A DNA stretch of 64,000 bases. Source: Enterovibrio qingdaonensis. GTDB lineage: Bacteria > Pseudomonadota > Gammaproteobacteria > Enterobacterales > Vibrionaceae. The translations under genes were made by a program, and so were the position numbers. Shown in pieces: positions 1 through 9,729 of the stretch. Where the stretch lies: contig NZ_JAJUBB010000009.1 of assembly GCF_028683135.1 (NCBI RefSeq), positions 1-64,000 on the forward strand. The letters are read 5' to 3'. Under the pieces are notes generated by a model, which ran no database searches, had not been told where the DNA came from, and worked only from the letters and a program-made list of their open reading frames with translations. The stretch's first letter is position 1, and each line of letters starts with the position of its first letter.

Positions 1-77
1 CAAATTTTCTTTCACTTTTTTAAAAAGTGAAGACTAAATAAAGCAGCTAGCGTAAGACTTTATTTGGATACAAATTC

Positions 78-153
78 GCTGATATAGCTCAGTTGGTAGA
101 GTGCACCCTTGGTAAGGGTGAGGTCCCCAGTTCGAATCTGGGTATCAGCACCA
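78..153 (+). tRNA. tRNA-Thr (anticodon GGT)
   Basis: The acceptor stem GCTGATA (78-84) pairs with TATCAGC (143-149). It is followed by discriminator A150 and an encoded CCA. The D-arm (AGCTCAGTTGGTAGAG) and T-arm (GTTCGAATC) are canonical. The anticodon stem CACCC/GGGTG holds the loop TTGGTAA, giving anticodon GGT, which reads ACC (threonine). The gene sits just before a 5S rRNA, the layout of the distal end of rRNA operons such as E. coli rrnD (tRNA-Thr followed by an extra 5S). Confidence 0.97.
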
Positions 154-166
154 GTTTTAAAAATTT

Positions 167-285
167 TTTCTGGCGACCATAGCGCAATGGTACCACCTGA
201 TTCCATGCCGAACTCAGTAGTGAAACGTTGCAGCGCCGATGGTAGTGTGGGGTCTCCCCATGTGAGAGTAGGACATTGCCAGATA
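167..285 (+). rRNA. rrf: 5S ribosomal RNA
   Basis: The sequence has the standard gamma-proteobacterial 5S core: a TGGCGACCATAGCG start, CCGAACTCAG-AGTGAAACG in the middle, and GCGCCGATGGTAGTGTGGGG then AGTAGGACATTGCCAGA at the end. The terminal helix pairs TCTGGC (169-174) with GCCAGA (278-283), which fixes both ends to within a few bases. It follows tRNA-Thr by 13 bases and is the last gene of an rRNA operon whose 16S, 23S and probably a first 5S lie upstream of the window. Confidence 0.95.
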
Positions 286-292
286 CCTCTTC

Positions 293-330
293 AAACCCGT
301 AGCGGAAACGCTGCGGGTTTCTTCGTTTTA
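293..330 (+). terminator. rRNA operon terminator
   Basis: The stem AAACCCGTAGCG / CGCTGCGGGTTT with loop GAAA (293-320) is followed by a T-rich tract. It lies just after the 5S gene and is a Rho-independent terminator. Confidence 0.85.
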
Positions 331-397
331 TCTCCCCTAAAATAACGTATTAGCCCCTCGAAAAGTTAACGTAAAAAGATCGATCTCACATTTGGGC

Positions 398-426
398 TTG
401 AACACGCTTTAGCCTTGGTATAGTGT
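398..426 (+). promoter_or_regulatory. candidate sigma-70 promoter of metA
   Basis: TTGAAC (398-403) is separated by 17 bases from TAGTGT (421-426). The -10 is poor, so this is a candidate only. It would put the start point near 433, inside the MetJ operator, which fits repression by promoter blocking. Confidence 0.4.
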
Positions 427-430
427 TATT

Positions 431-454
431 GGAATTCTAGACGTCTATACATCT
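431..454 (+). promoter_or_regulatory. tandem MetJ (met box) operator of metA
   Basis: The octamer AGACGTCT (439-446) is the exact met box consensus. It is flanked in register by ATACATCT (447-454, six of eight matches) and GGAATTCT (431-438, five of eight). MetJ binds two or more tandem 8-base boxes in the presence of S-adenosylmethionine, so this array should repress metA when methionine is plentiful. Confidence 0.8.
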
Positions 455-474
455 TAAAAAGGGAGCCATTTAAG

Positions 475-1422
475 ATGCCTATTAAAATTCCTGATCAGTT
501 ACCCGCCGCGAGCACTTTGCGTCAGGAAAACATCTTCGTCATGTCTGCTTCTCGAGCGGAAAGTCAAAATATTCGCCCATTGAAAGTGCTGTTACTAAAC
601 TTGATGCCTAAGAAAATTGAGACGGAAACTCAATTCATGCGTCTTCTTTCTAACAGTCCGTTGCAAGTAGATGTCGAGCTTCTGCGCATTGATGACAGAC
701 CAACCCGCAATACACCTACAGAGCACTTAGATACTTTCTATAGACAGTTTCAGGCAATTAGAGAACGTAACTTCGATGGGCTGATTGTTACTGGTGCGCC
801 ATTGGGATTGGTTCAGTTTGAAGATGTAATTTACTGGGATCACTTAAAAGACATCATGAGCTGGGCGAAAGAGCATGTAACTTCCACGCTTTATGTTTGT
901 TGGGCGGCGCAGGCAGGTTTGAAGTTACTGTATGATTTACCCAAAAAGACACGTAAAGAAAAGCTCTCAGGGGTCTATCATCACCGCACGAATAAAGATC
1001 ATAGTCATAACCCTATATTAAGGGGATTCGACGACACCTTCTTGGCGCCGCACTCCCGCTACGCAGATTTTTCTCCAGCGTATCTCGCTGAGCATACCGA
1101 CCTTGATATTCTCGCAACGTCAGATAAAGCAGGAACGTATTTAGCAGCGACTAAAGATATGCGAAATGTGTTTGTGACGGGACACCCGGAATATGACTCT
1201 CACACGCTACACAATGAATATGTGCGTGATGTCGGTGAGGGAATGGAGCCAGCGGTACCATCAAATTACTACCCGGATGATGACCCGACGCAAGAGCCTT
1301 ATGTGAGTTGGCGTAGCCATGGCCATCTTCTTTTTCTGAATTGGCTAAACTACTGCGTATACCAGCAAACACCGTACGATCTCGACCACTTTGCCGAGTC
1401 AGCGTTTACCAAAGACGAATAA
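475..1422 (+). CDS. metA: homoserine O-succinyltransferase MetA
   Basis: This enzyme transfers succinyl from succinyl-CoA to homoserine, the first committed step of methionine synthesis in the cytoplasm. It has 315 residues, the usual family length. The nucleophile Cys142 lies in YVCWAAQAG, and the other catalytic residues are His237 and Glu239 in TGHPEY. Residue 111 is glycine in TGAPLG; family work associates a glycine here with succinyl-CoA use and a glutamate with acetyl-CoA. ATG 475 has a GGGAG ribosome site at 461-465. Tandem met boxes upstream indicate MetJ control, and a terminator hairpin follows the gene. Confidence 0.97.
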   Translation: MPIKIPDQLPAASTLRQENIFVMSASRAESQNIRPLKVLLLNLMPKKIETETQFMRLLSNSPLQVDVELLRIDDRPTRNTPTEHLDTFYRQFQAIRERNFDGLIVTGAPLGLVQFEDVIYWDHLKDIMSWAKEHVTSTLYVCWAAQAGLKLLYDLPKKTRKEKLSGVYHHRTNKDHSHNPILRGFDDTFLAPHSRYADFSPAYLAEHTDLDILATSDKAGTYLAATKDMRNVFVTGHPEYDSHTLHNEYVRDVGEGMEPAVPSNYYPDDDPTQEPYVSWRSHGHLLFLNWLNYCVYQQTPYDLDHFAESAFTKDE

Positions 1423-1425
1423 TAA

Positions 1426-1452
1426 AAAAGCCAGCGAAAGCTGGCTTTTTTG
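1426..1452. terminator. bidirectional terminator between metA and the antiporter gene
   Basis: The stem AAAAGCCAGC / GCTGGCTTTT with a GAAA loop is flanked by A and T runs on the two sides. It can therefore end both the rightward metA and the leftward antiporter transcripts. Confidence 0.85.
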
Positions 1453-1470
1453 TACGTATGCGTTTGTTTT

Positions 1471-2805
1471 CTAATTACCTTGAGGCTCTGACTCAGTCTT
1501 ATTGGTAGCGGTTACCTGAGGGCTTAATGTCATGTCCCTTTCTGCGACCTTGGCTTTTTCTATCATCTTCGTGATTGTCGACCCTTGGACAAGAATAGAA
1601 AATACGACGACGGCGTAAGTCATGACTAGGATGATTTCTCGGACATCAATGTTCTTTTCTGGAAGAACCATGTAACCCGCTGGCACAGCCATCGCCATTG
1701 CTATAGCCAAGCCTCCGCGCAGCCCACCCCAAGTCAGAATTTTCACTGAGTACGGGTTGTAATGACGGTAGCGGTTAAAGCCAAGGTAGCACAGACGAAC
1801 GCTGAGGTAGCGGCCAAGAAGAACGAGAGGAATCGCAAAGGCCATCATGATCCAGTCTTCTTTGTGGAAGGTGAATGTCAGCATACTGAGGCCAATCAGC
1901 AAGAATAAAATGCCATTTAGGAACTCATCGACTAGTTCCCAAAAGTGGTCAAGGTGCTCTTCACTTTCTGCAGAGAAGCCAATATAGCGAGTCCAATTGC
2001 CAATCATAATACCCGCAACTACCATCGCCAGAGGCCCTGATACACCAATGAGACTGGCAAACACATATCCCGCTGTCGGAATACCAAGCGTCAGCAGCAG
2101 TTCCATTGAGTGGTCGTCTGTGTGGCAAATTAAATAATGGAACAGCAGCCCCAAGAAGAAACCGTAAATTATGCCGCCAATAGCTTCGTGCAAAAATAGT
2201 TCTGCTACGCCTAGCACTGTTGGTGTTTCACCGCTAAAAGCGACGGTGAATAAGGTCATAAAGATAACCAAACCAAAGCCATCATTGAATAATGACTCAC
2301 CTTCTATCTGTGTTGAAATGCGCTTAGGCGCATTTAGCTTCTTGACGATAGCGAGAACAGCAATCGGGTCGGTTGGAGAAATCAGCGCACCAAATAACAT
2401 GCAGTAAATAAAGGCGAAAGGAATCCCGATCAGCTGGAAGAATAACCAAGCGGCTCCGCCGATAAAAAAGGTTGAGACCAAGGTCGCACCCATTGCGAGA
2501 ACGGCTATCTCCCACTTCTGATCTTTCAGGTTTGGTAATTTAATGCCTAAGCCGCCAGCGAACAGCAGGAAGCCCAAGACGCCCTTCAAAAGGAAATCAT
2601 CAAAATGGATTTCGTTGAGCGTATTGGCAGCGAAGCCTTTTAAATCGAACCAGTCATTGTGACCTGAAATAACGATACCGAGGGAAAGGATCAATGCCCC
2701 CGCAGTAATCGCAATAGTGGTTTGCATTTGTCCGATTTTGCTATTGATAAAAGCGATCAGCATGGCTGCTGCGGCGAGAAAACAAAGCGTTGTATAGACG
2801 GTCAT
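1471..2805 (-). CDS. Na+/H+ antiporter, CPA1 (NhaP-like) family
   Basis: This is an inner-membrane cation/proton exchanger for sodium and pH homeostasis. The 444-residue protein has about 12 hydrophobic segments. It carries the CPA1 hallmarks: SPTDPIAVLAI in the middle of the membrane core, and GESLFNDG, where the ND pair is the ion-binding motif. A later arginine-containing segment, TWGGLRGGLAIAMA, is also typical. The short charged C-terminal tail lacks RCK domains. The gene is convergent with metA and divergent from metH. The exact ion (Na+, Li+ or K+) cannot be told from sequence. Confidence 0.85.
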   Translation of the reverse strand: MTVYTTLCFLAAAAMLIAFINSKIGQMQTTIAITAGALILSLGIVISGHNDWFDLKGFAANTLNEIHFDDFLLKGVLGFLLFAGGLGIKLPNLKDQKWEIAVLAMGATLVSTFFIGGAAWLFFQLIGIPFAFIYCMLFGALISPTDPIAVLAIVKKLNAPKRISTQIEGESLFNDGFGLVIFMTLFTVAFSGETPTVLGVAELFLHEAIGGIIYGFFLGLLFHYLICHTDDHSMELLLTLGIPTAGYVFASLIGVSGPLAMVVAGIMIGNWTRYIGFSAESEEHLDHFWELVDEFLNGILFLLIGLSMLTFTFHKEDWIMMAFAIPLVLLGRYLSVRLCYLGFNRYRHYNPYSVKILTWGGLRGGLAIAMAMAVPAGYMVLPEKNIDVREIILVMTYAVVVFSILVQGSTITKMIEKAKVAERDMTLSPQVTATNKTESEPQGN

Positions 2806-2926
2806 GAAAGACCCCGTTGTGATCAGATAACGTACGAAAAGTGTAAAAGAATATAAATCTATGTATTGCAGAAAACCACATCAAATCTCGGATATTTATG
2901 CAAATTAAATAACAGGGTCATGGATT

Positions 2927-2942
2927 GGACGTCTAGATTTCC
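2927..2942 (+). promoter_or_regulatory. candidate met box pair upstream of metH
   Basis: GGACGTCT (2927-2934) matches the MetJ consensus AGACGTCT at seven of eight positions. The next octamer, AGATTTCC, matches at five. It lies 55 bases before the metH start and suggests weak MetJ control. Confidence 0.45.
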
Positions 2943-2996
2943 ATTTGGTGTGTGATACTATGGAAAAAGCATGCAATACAAGAAGGATCTGTGGCT

Positions 2997-5900
2997 GTGA
3001 GTAGTAAGGAAACACTAAAAAAATTATTAGCTGAGCGTATCCTGATCATCGATGGTGGTATGGGTACCATGATCCAGGGGTACAAGCTCGAAGAGCACGA
3101 CTACCGAGGTGAGCGTTTTGCCAAATGGCACAGCGACTTGAAAGGAAATAATGACCTTTTAGTGCTCACCCAGCCGCAGCTTATCAAAGATATCCACGCA
3201 GAGTATTTGGAAGCGGGGGCAGACATCCTCGAAACCAATACTTTCAATGCGACGACTATCGCAATGGCTGACTACGACATGGAAAGCCTAAGCGAAGAAA
3301 TCAACGTCGAAGCGGCGAGACTTGCCCGCGAAGTGGCGGATGAGTGGACGGCAAAGAACCCGGATAAGCCGCGCTTTGTCGCGGGCGTGCTTGGCCCAAC
3401 AAACCGTACCTGTTCTATCTCTCCCGATGTAAACGACCCTGGCTATCGTAACGTGAGTTTTGATGAGCTCGTTACTGCATATTCAGAATCAACGCGCGCA
3501 CTTATTAAAGGTGGGGCGGATCTGATTTTGATCGAAACCATATTCGATACCTTGAATGCCAAAGCCTGTGCCTTTGCTGTTGATTCAGTCTTTGAAGAGC
3601 TGGGTTTTGACTTGCCTGTGATGATCTCCGGTACGATCACCGACGCCTCTGGGCGAACACTTTCAGGCCAGACGACCGAAGCATTTTACAACTCCTTGCG
3701 ACATGTTAAGCCAATCTCTTTTGGTCTGAACTGTGCTTTGGGGCCTGATGAGCTTCGCCCTTACGTTGAAGAGTTATCTCGCATTTCTGAAACGTTCGTC
3801 TCTGCGCACCCCAATGCCGGTCTGCCGAATGCGTTTGGCGAATACGATCTCTCACCAGAAGATATGGCAGAGCATGTCAAAGAGTGGGCAGAAAGCGGCT
3901 TTTTAAACTTGATTGGTGGCTGTTGCGGCACGACGCCGGAGCATATTCGTCACATGTACGAAGTGACCAAAACGGTGACGCCGCGTGCACTGCCAGATAT
4001 CAACGTAGCCTGTCGTCTCTCTGGCCTTGAGCCGCTGACCATTGAAAAAGAAACCCTGTTTATCAATGTCGGTGAACGCACCAACGTAACGGGTTCGGCG
4101 AGATTTAAGCGTCTTATAAAAGAAGAGCTTTATGACGAAGCGTTAGATGTTGCGCGTCAGCAGGTTGAAAACGGCGCACAGATCATCGATATCAACATGG
4201 ATGAAGGCATGCTGGATGCAGAAGCGTGCATGGTGCGCTTTCTGAATCTGTGTGCTTCGGAGCCTGAAATCTCCAAAGTACCAATCATGGTCGACTCGTC
4301 AAAATGGGAGGTCATTGAAGCTGGCCTCAAGTGTATTCAGGGCAAAGGTATTGTTAACTCTATCTCGTTAAAAGAAGGGAAAGAGAAATTTATCGAGCAG
4401 GCGAAACTTATTCGTCGCTATGGTGCTGCTGTTATTGTGATGGCGTTTGATGAAGTTGGGCAGGCCGACACCCGCGAACGCAAAACTGAAATTTGTACGG
4501 AAGCCTACCGCGTACTTGTTGATGAAGTTGGCTTCCCGCCAGAAGACATCATTTTTGACCCGAATATCTTTGCTGTCGCGACGGGTATTGATGAGCACAA
4601 TAACTATGCCGTCGATTTCATTGAAGCCGTCGCAGACATTAAGCGCGACTTGCCGCATGCGATGATCTCGGGTGGCGTATCGAATGTTTCCTTCTCTTTC
4701 CGCGGAAACAATTACGTTCGCGAAGCGATTCATGCTGTGTTTTTGTATCACTGTTTTAAAAACGGCATGGACATGGGCATCGTTAACGCCGGCCAGTTGG
4801 AAGTCTACGACAACGTACCGGATAAACTGCGTGAGGCAGTAGAAGATGTCGTTCTCAATCGACGTGATGACGCGACGGAACGATTACTTGAGCTTGCCGA
4901 AGAATACCGTGAGAACGCAGTCGGAAAAGAAGAAGATGCATCTGCGCAAGAATGGCGTACATGGGCAGTAGAAAAACGCCTTGAGCATGCGCTGGTTAAA
5001 GGCATCACCGAATTCATCGTTGAAGATACGGAAGAAGCTCGCGTAAATGCGTCGAAGCCGCTTGAGGTCATCGAAGGACCATTGATGGATGGCATGAACG
5101 TCGTCGGTGACTTGTTTGGCGAAGGAAAAATGTTCCTGCCGCAGGTTGTTAAATCGGCGCGTGTGATGAAACAAGCCGTTGCGCACCTAGAGCCTTACAT
5201 CAATGCTGAAAAACAAGCGGGCAGTTCTAACGGTAAAATTTTGCTCGCGACCGTGAAAGGCGATGTGCATGACATCGGCAAGAACATAGTTGGTGTGGTT
5301 CTTCAATGTAATAACTACGAAATCATCGACCTCGGGGTGATGGTGCCTTGCGATAAAATCCTTAAAGTCGCCAAGGAAGAAAATGTCGACATCATTGGTC
5401 TGTCGGGCCTTATAACGCCATCACTGGATGAAATGGTACACGTTGCCAAGGAGATGGAGCGTCTTGGCTTTGATCTTCCATTGTTAATTGGCGGTGCGAC
5501 AACATCTAAAGCACACACGGCAGTGAAGATAGAGCAGAATTACAATCAGCCAGTGGTGTACGTCAACAATGCATCCCGTGCGGTTGGTGTGTGTTCTTCT
5601 CTATTATCCGAGAAGCTCAAGCCTGCATTCGTCGAGAAACTTCAGGCGGATTATGACGTGGTTCGCGAGCAACACGCGCGTAAGCGTCCTCGGACCAAGC
5701 CAGTTACGCTTGAAAAAGCGCGCGCGAATAAAGTGGCGATTGATTGGGACAACTACACGCCGCCAGCTCCTGCTAAGCCGGGTGTACATGTGTTTGAAGA
5801 CTTCGATGTGGCAACACTTCGCAATTATATCGACTGGACGCCGTTCTTTATGACGTGGTCGCTTGTCGGTAAATACCCGACCATTTTCGATCATGAAGAA

Positions 5901-6671
5901 GTGGGTGAAGAAGCGAAACGTTTGTTTAAAGACGCCAATGACCTTCTCGATCGTGTTGAGAAAGAAGGGATGATGAAAGCTGCGGGCATGTGTGCCATGT
6001 TCCCTGCGGCGAGTGTCGGTGATGACATCGAAGTCTATACCGATGAGTCGCGCACGGAAGTGGCGAAAGTGCTGCATAACCTGCGCCAGCAAACTGAGAA
6101 GCCTAAAGGGTTCAACTACTGCTTGTCAGACTATATCGCACCGAAAGAAAGCGGTAAGAAAGACTGGATTGGCGCGTTTGCTGTGACTGGTGGTATTGGG
6201 GAGCGTGAGCTTGCTGATGCGTATAAAGCGCAAGGTGACGACTACAACGCTATCATGATCCAAGCCGTCGCTGACCGCTTAGCTGAAGCGTTTGCAGAAT
6301 ACCTACACGAGCGTGTCCGAAAAGAGATCTGGGGATATGCATCTGATGAGAACTTGTCTAATGACGACCTTATCCGAGAGAAGTATCAAGGTATCCGTCC
6401 TGCACCGGGTTACCCTGCGTGTCCTGAACACACGGAGAAAGGCAGCTTGTGGGAGCTTCTTGAGGTCGAAGAGAACATTGGGATGTCACTGACGACAAGC
6501 TATGCGATGTGGCCCGGCGCGTCGGTATCTGGCTGGTATTTCTCGCACCCTGACTCTCGCTACTTTGCGGTGGCGCAGATCCAAGAAGATCAGCGTGACA
6601 GCTATGCCGATCGTAAAGGCTGGGATCTGATCGAGGCGGAGAAGTGGCTAGGGCCTAATCTTAACGGCTAA
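2997..6671 (+). CDS. metH: cobalamin-dependent methionine synthase MetH
   Basis: MetH transfers a methyl group from 5-methyltetrahydrofolate through cobalamin to homocysteine. All modules are present in order. The homocysteine domain starts with DGGMGTMIQ and has the zinc cysteines, including [10 protein letters not shown]. The pterin-binding domain starts near [12 protein letters not shown]. The cobalamin domain contains DVHDIGKN, whose His is the lower cobalt ligand. The C-terminal activation domain contains [12 protein letters not shown]. An in-frame GTG exists at 2952. I prefer GTG 2997: it has AGAAGGA nine bases upstream and gives 1224 residues aligned with the E. coli protein (1227). 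A terminator follows. Confidence 0.96.
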   Translation: MSSKETLKKLLAERILIIDGGMGTMIQGYKLEEHDYRGERFAKWHSDLKGNNDLLVLTQPQLIKDIHAEYLEAGADILETNTFNATTIAMADYDMESLSEEINVEAARLAREVADEWTAKNPDKPRFVAGVLGPTNRTCSISPDVNDPGYRNVSFDELVTAYSESTRALIKGGADLILIETIFDTLNAKACAFAVDSVFEELGFDLPVMISGTITDASGRTLSGQTTEAFYNSLRHVKPISFGLNCALGPDELRPYVEELSRISETFVSAHPNAGLPNAFGEYDLSPEDMAEHVKEWAESGFLNLIGGCCGTTPEHIRHMYEVTKTVTPRALPDINVACRLSGLEPLTIEKETLFINVGERTNVTGSARFKRLIKEELYDEALDVARQQVENGAQIIDINMDEGMLDAEACMVRFLNLCASEPEISKVPIMVDSSKWEVIEAGLKCIQGKGIVNSISLKEGKEKFIEQAKLIRRYGAAVIVMAFDEVGQADTRERKTEICTEAYRVLVDEVGFPPEDIIFDPNIFAVATGIDEHNNYAVDFIEAVADIKRDLPHAMISGGVSNVSFSFRGNNYVREAIHAVFLYHCFKNGMDMGIVNAGQLEVYDNVPDKLREAVEDVVLNRRDDATERLLELAEEYRENAVGKEEDASAQEWRTWAVEKRLEHALVKGITEFIVEDTEEARVNASKPLEVIEGPLMDGMNVVGDLFGEGKMFLPQVVKSARVMKQAVAHLEPYINAEKQAGSSNGKILLATVKGDVHDIGKNIVGVVLQCNNYEIIDLGVMVPCDKILKVAKEENVDIIGLSGLITPSLDEMVHVAKEMERLGFDLPLLIGGATTSKAHTAVKIEQNYNQPVVYVNNASRAVGVCSSLLSEKLKPAFVEKLQADYDVVREQHARKRPRTKPVTLEKARANKVAIDWDNYTPPAPAKPGVHVFEDFDVATLRNYIDWTPFFMTWSLVGKYPTIFDHEEVGEEAKRLFKDANDLLDRVEKEGMMKAAGMCAMFPAASVGDDIEVYTDESRTEVAKVLHNLRQQTEKPKGFNYCLSDYIAPKESGKKDWIGAFAVTGGIGERELADAYKAQGDDYNAIMIQAVADRLAEAFAEYLHERVRKEIWGYASDENLSNDDLIREKYQGIRPAPGYPACPEHTEKGSLWELLEVEENIGMSLTTSYAMWPGASVSGWYFSHPDSRYFAVAQIQEDQRDSYADRKGWDLIEAEKWLGPNLNG

Positions 6672-6681
6672 GTCTGACAAA

Positions 6682-6712
6682 AAAAGGGCGCATACAGCGC
6701 CCTTTTCTTTTG
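6682..6712. terminator. terminator between metH and lysC
   Basis: The stem AAAAGGGCGC / GCGCCCTTTT, with flanking A and T runs, lies between two convergent genes and can serve both. Confidence 0.85.
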
Positions 6713-6721
6713 GCTAAGAGG

Positions 6722-8071
6722 TTATTCAAACAGCTCTTTATGAAGGGCTTTGACCACGTCTTTAGACTCGTCAGTGTTGGTTAGAAAACACAGATTATGG
6801 TTACTTGCACCGTAGCAAATCATTCGCAGATTAAAATCTTTCAACGCACCGAAGATCTTCGCTGCCGACCCGCGAGATTCTCCCATGTGATTTCCGATCA
6901 GAGCGACCAGACACATGTCTTGCTCTACGGTGACACGACACAGTTCAGAAAGCTCTTTCTCGGCTGCTTTCGGTAGGTTAGGTGCACCACCTTTGGTATT
7001 GGTTTGATCCAACGTTAATGACACACTGACTTCAGAGGTGGTAATGAGATCTACTGACACCTTGTGTTTCGCGAGGATGTTAAATACTTCAGCCAAGAAG
7101 CCATATGCATGGAACATGTTAAGGCTGGTCAAGGTCACCATGGTTTGGTTGCAACGCAGTGCTAAAGCGCGGAAAAGAGGCGACTGTTGAGCTTCACGAC
7201 GTATCCACGTACCACCTTTCTCTGGGGCTTTTGATGACCCAACAAAAACGGGAATGTCTTGGCGCATGGCTGGGATCAAGGTGGCGGGGTGCAAAATCTT
7301 GGCACCAAAATTTGCCATTTCTGATGCTTCACTAAAGCTAATTTCATCAATCGGCTTTGCCGCAGGTGCGACGCGAGGATCAGTGCTATAGATACCCGGA
7401 ACATCCGTCCAAATTTCCAGTGTTGTCGCTTGAACCGCTTCAGCCAATAAGGCCGCACTGTAGTCACTGCCACCACGCCCTAACGTCGTGGTGTTGCCTT
7501 TTACATCGGAACCAATAAACCCTTGAATCACCACAACTTGCTTGTCACATAGTGGACGTAAAACGGTTTGTGCATGATGTGATGTTTCGATTAGATCTGG
7601 TGCTGCTTTACCGAAAACGTCGTCGGTTTTGAGCACTTCACGCACGTCAAAACGCACGGCTTCGATGCCTTGGGTATTGAGAAGGTGGGTAAAAATGTAG
7701 GTAGACATCAATTCACCGCAGGCGACGAGGCTGTCGGTGATTTTATCCGATGGTGCTTCGTCTGCAGCCGCAGCGAAAGTTGCTACGTCATCGAGAATTT
7801 GGTTCACCGCGGATGCGACGGATGGAGCGTCAGGCAGTTGCTTCAAAATGCTGAAATGTATTTCAGCCAATTGTGTTAGCAGGGCTTCTTTTCGCTGCGG
7901 GTCGGCAACACCATTGGCTAACTCTACCAATAGATTCGTGACACCAGAACAAGCACTGATAACGACCAGACGAGTATCTGGATTCCCTTTGATTACCGAT
8001 GTGCAGTTTGTCATGGCTGCGTAATCGGCGACACTTGTACCGCCAAATTTAGCGACAGTTAATGCGTTCAC
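6722..8071 (-). CDS. lysC: lysine-sensitive aspartokinase III LysC
   Basis: LysC phosphorylates aspartate, the entry step to lysine, threonine and methionine. The 449-residue monofunctional protein has the N-terminal kinase motif KFGGTS (residues 8-13) and the GRGGSDYSA nucleotide-binding segment. Two ACT regulatory domains lie at the C-terminus. No homoserine dehydrogenase is fused, so it is the AKIII type. The start is GTG 8071. It is preceded by a purine-rich AAAAGGAA that lies very close, with GGGAG further up, so initiation may be weak. A lysine riboswitch lies in the leader, adding RNA-level control to the feedback inhibition known for the family. Confidence 0.95.
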   Translation of the reverse strand: MNALTVAKFGGTSVADYAAMTNCTSVIKGNPDTRLVVISACSGVTNLLVELANGVADPQRKEALLTQLAEIHFSILKQLPDAPSVASAVNQILDDVATFAAAADEAPSDKITDSLVACGELMSTYIFTHLLNTQGIEAVRFDVREVLKTDDVFGKAAPDLIETSHHAQTVLRPLCDKQVVVIQGFIGSDVKGNTTTLGRGGSDYSAALLAEAVQATTLEIWTDVPGIYSTDPRVAPAAKPIDEISFSEASEMANFGAKILHPATLIPAMRQDIPVFVGSSKAPEKGGTWIRREAQQSPLFRALALRCNQTMVTLTSLNMFHAYGFLAEVFNILAKHKVSVDLITTSEVSVSLTLDQTNTKGGAPNLPKAAEKELSELCRVTVEQDMCLVALIGNHMGESRGSAAKIFGALKDFNLRMICYGASNHNLCFLTNTDESKDVVKALHKELFE

Positions 8072-8127
8072 TTCCTTTTGTCTCCCATAATCGCGAATGG
8101 AATAGTCCTTAAAAACGTCAATGAGTA

Positions 8128-8138
8128 GACAGAAGAGG
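8128..8138 (-). promoter_or_regulatory. anti-P1 segment of the lysC leader
   Basis: On the RNA this segment reads CCUCUUCUGUC. It is perfectly complementary over 11 bases to the 5' strand of the aptamer closing helix (8329-8339). It can therefore compete with the aptamer's own 3' P1 strand and may form the lysine-free conformation. Confidence 0.55.
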
Positions 8139-8159
8139 AAGGTGAGCTAGTCAGAAGAA

Positions 8160-8340
8160 AGGTTATTTCTCCAGAAGCACTCCATCTCGAATGAGATGAC
8201 AGTCCGAAGGATTCAACCTTCCAGACCGACATATCAGCCCCCAAGGCTGGATATTGTCTCGGCGTCTTACCCCCTGATCAGACTGCATTGGAGTTGGGGC
8301 TCCGCAATCCGACTACCTGGTAGACGCGCCTCTTCTGTCA
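8160..8340 (-). promoter_or_regulatory. lysine riboswitch (L box) of lysC
   Basis: The leader of lysC on the minus strand carries the L-box core: AGAAGAGGCGCG at the 5' side, then AGGGGGUAAGACGCCGAG, UUGGGGGCUGAU, GGUUGAAUCCUUCGG with ACUGUCAU, and GGAGUGCUUCUGG at the 3' side. P1 pairs CAGAAG with CUUCUG. Lysine binding to this element lowers lysC expression in relatives. I see no U-tract hairpin between the aptamer and the start, so control is more likely at translation or RNA stability than by a classical terminator. Confidence 0.9.
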
Positions 8341-8376
8341 CTGCGCAGTAAAGCACTGCACAAAATTTGCCCTCTA

Positions 8377-8405
8377 TTGATAAATGTTTGTAACCGCATT
8401 GTCAA
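8377..8405 (-). promoter_or_regulatory. sigma-70 promoter of lysC
   Basis: On the minus strand a perfect TTGACA (8405-8400) is followed after 17 bases by TATCAA (8382-8377). Transcription would start near 8370, about 30 bases before the riboswitch aptamer, giving a leader of roughly 300 bases. Confidence 0.7.
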
Positions 8406-8555
8406 TTCTCCGATGCACCAAATTTCATCATATTTACAGTGCATCTCTCAAAAGAAGCTTGATAGGGATAGTGTTTCTCATGCTTGACGGTTTTCGATGG
8501 GCCGCTGGGGGTGTTAGGGTAACAGTAAATATTGAAAGCATATGGAGTGCTGACC

Positions 8556-9674
8556 ATGACGATTTCACGTTTTATTCCGCCGCGCCGAACCTTGATGGGG
8601 CCGGGGCCTTCTGATGTTTCGCCGAGAGTGTTACAGGCTCTTGCGCAGCCTACAATCGGACATTTGGACCCATTATTTGTCGGTATGATGGATGAAGTTA
8701 AATCGCTGCTTCAGTATGCATTCCAAACGGAAAATGCTTTTACCATCGCGGTGTCAGCCCCCGGTAGTGCAGGGATGGAAACATGCTTTGTGAACTTGGT
8801 TGAGCCAGGTGAGACAGTGATTGTATGCCGAAATGGCGTGTTTGGTGATCGTATGCGTGAAAACGTTGAACGCTGCGGGGCCAAAGCGGTAATGGTGGAT
8901 GATGATTGGGGCAAGCCTGTTGATCCGGCAAAAGTTGAACAAGCGTTGCTTGATAACCCTGAGGCATCCATCGTGGCTTTTGTTCACGCTGAAACCTCTA
9001 CGGGGGCGTTGTCTGATGCAAAGACATTGTCTGAGTTAGCGAGAAAGCATGGCTGCTTGACCATCGTTGATGCTGTGACGTCACTCGGTGGTGTTCCGTT
9101 GCTGGTGGATGAATGGCAACTTGATGCGGTCTATTCTGGCAGCCAGAAATGCCTCTCCTGTGTACCGGGTTTGTCTCCGGTAACCTTCTCTCCTCGTTCG
9201 GTAGAGAAGATGCAAAAGCGCAGTGGGAAAGTACAAAGCTGGTTTTTGGATCAGAGTCTGGTGCTGGGGTATTGGAGTGGCGAAGGTAAGCGAAGCTATC
9301 ACCATACCGCGCCAGTAAACAGCCTTTATGCATTGCATGAGTCGTTGTTGATGCTTAAAGAGGAAGGGATTGAGAATGCTTGGCAGCGTCATCGCGATAT
9401 GCATGAACTATTGAAAGCAGAGCTTGAATCGCTTGGCATTCAGTTCTTGGTTGAAGCAGAACATCGTTTGCCACAACTTAATGCTGTTGCCGTTCCTGAA
9501 GGTATTGATGAGGCTGCTGTGCGCTCAACGTTGCTTAATGACTACAACCTTGAAATCGGAGCGGGACTCGGTGCACTTGCGGGCAAAGCGTGGCGTATTG
9601 GCTTAATGGGCTACGCAGCAAAGCGTGAAAACGTGGCACTGTGCGCCAAAGCCTTAAAAGACGTTCTTAGCTAG
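8556..9674 (+). CDS. class V aminotransferase (alanine/serine-glyoxylate aminotransferase type)
   Basis: This is a PLP enzyme of the alanine-glyoxylate / serine-glyoxylate aminotransferase group; the true substrates are not certain. The 372-residue protein opens with LMGPGPSDVSPRVLQAL, the substrate-binding start of the family. Asp172 lies in VDAVTSLGG, and the Schiff-base lysine is probably Lys198 in YSGSQKCL. An in-frame TTG at 8532 exists, but ATG 8556 has GGAG eight bases upstream and fits the family N-terminus. In V. cholerae a gene of this type sits at the same place between lysC and uvrA. A strong terminator follows. Confidence 0.88.
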   Translation: MTISRFIPPRRTLMGPGPSDVSPRVLQALAQPTIGHLDPLFVGMMDEVKSLLQYAFQTENAFTIAVSAPGSAGMETCFVNLVEPGETVIVCRNGVFGDRMRENVERCGAKAVMVDDDWGKPVDPAKVEQALLDNPEASIVAFVHAETSTGALSDAKTLSELARKHGCLTIVDAVTSLGGVPLLVDEWQLDAVYSGSQKCLSCVPGLSPVTFSPRSVEKMQKRSGKVQSWFLDQSLVLGYWSGEGKRSYHHTAPVNSLYALHESLLMLKEEGIENAWQRHRDMHELLKAELESLGIQFLVEAEHRLPQLNAVAVPEGIDEAAVRSTLLNDYNLEIGAGLGALAGKAWRIGLMGYAAKRENVALCAKALKDVLS

Positions 9675-9690
9675 CTAATTAGGTTTTGTT

Positions 9691-9729
9691 AAAAAAGGCC
9701 CAGGTATTTTATTACCTGGGCCTTTTTTT
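9691..9729. terminator. bidirectional terminator
   Basis: The stem AAAAAAGGCCCAGGTA / TACCTGGGCCTTTTTT lies between the convergent aminotransferase and PglL-like genes. It overlaps the stop codon of the latter and is U-rich in both directions. Confidence 0.9.

Noticed and set aside
1-77. Possible regulatory hairpin before tRNA-Thr (inverted repeat around 11-30)
   Set aside because: It is most likely spacer of the rRNA operon between an upstream 5S or 23S gene and the tRNA; no function can be assigned.
5604-6092. 162-residue open frame antisense to metH
   Set aside because: It lies fully inside the well-supported metH activation domain and has a shadow-like composition with no family features.
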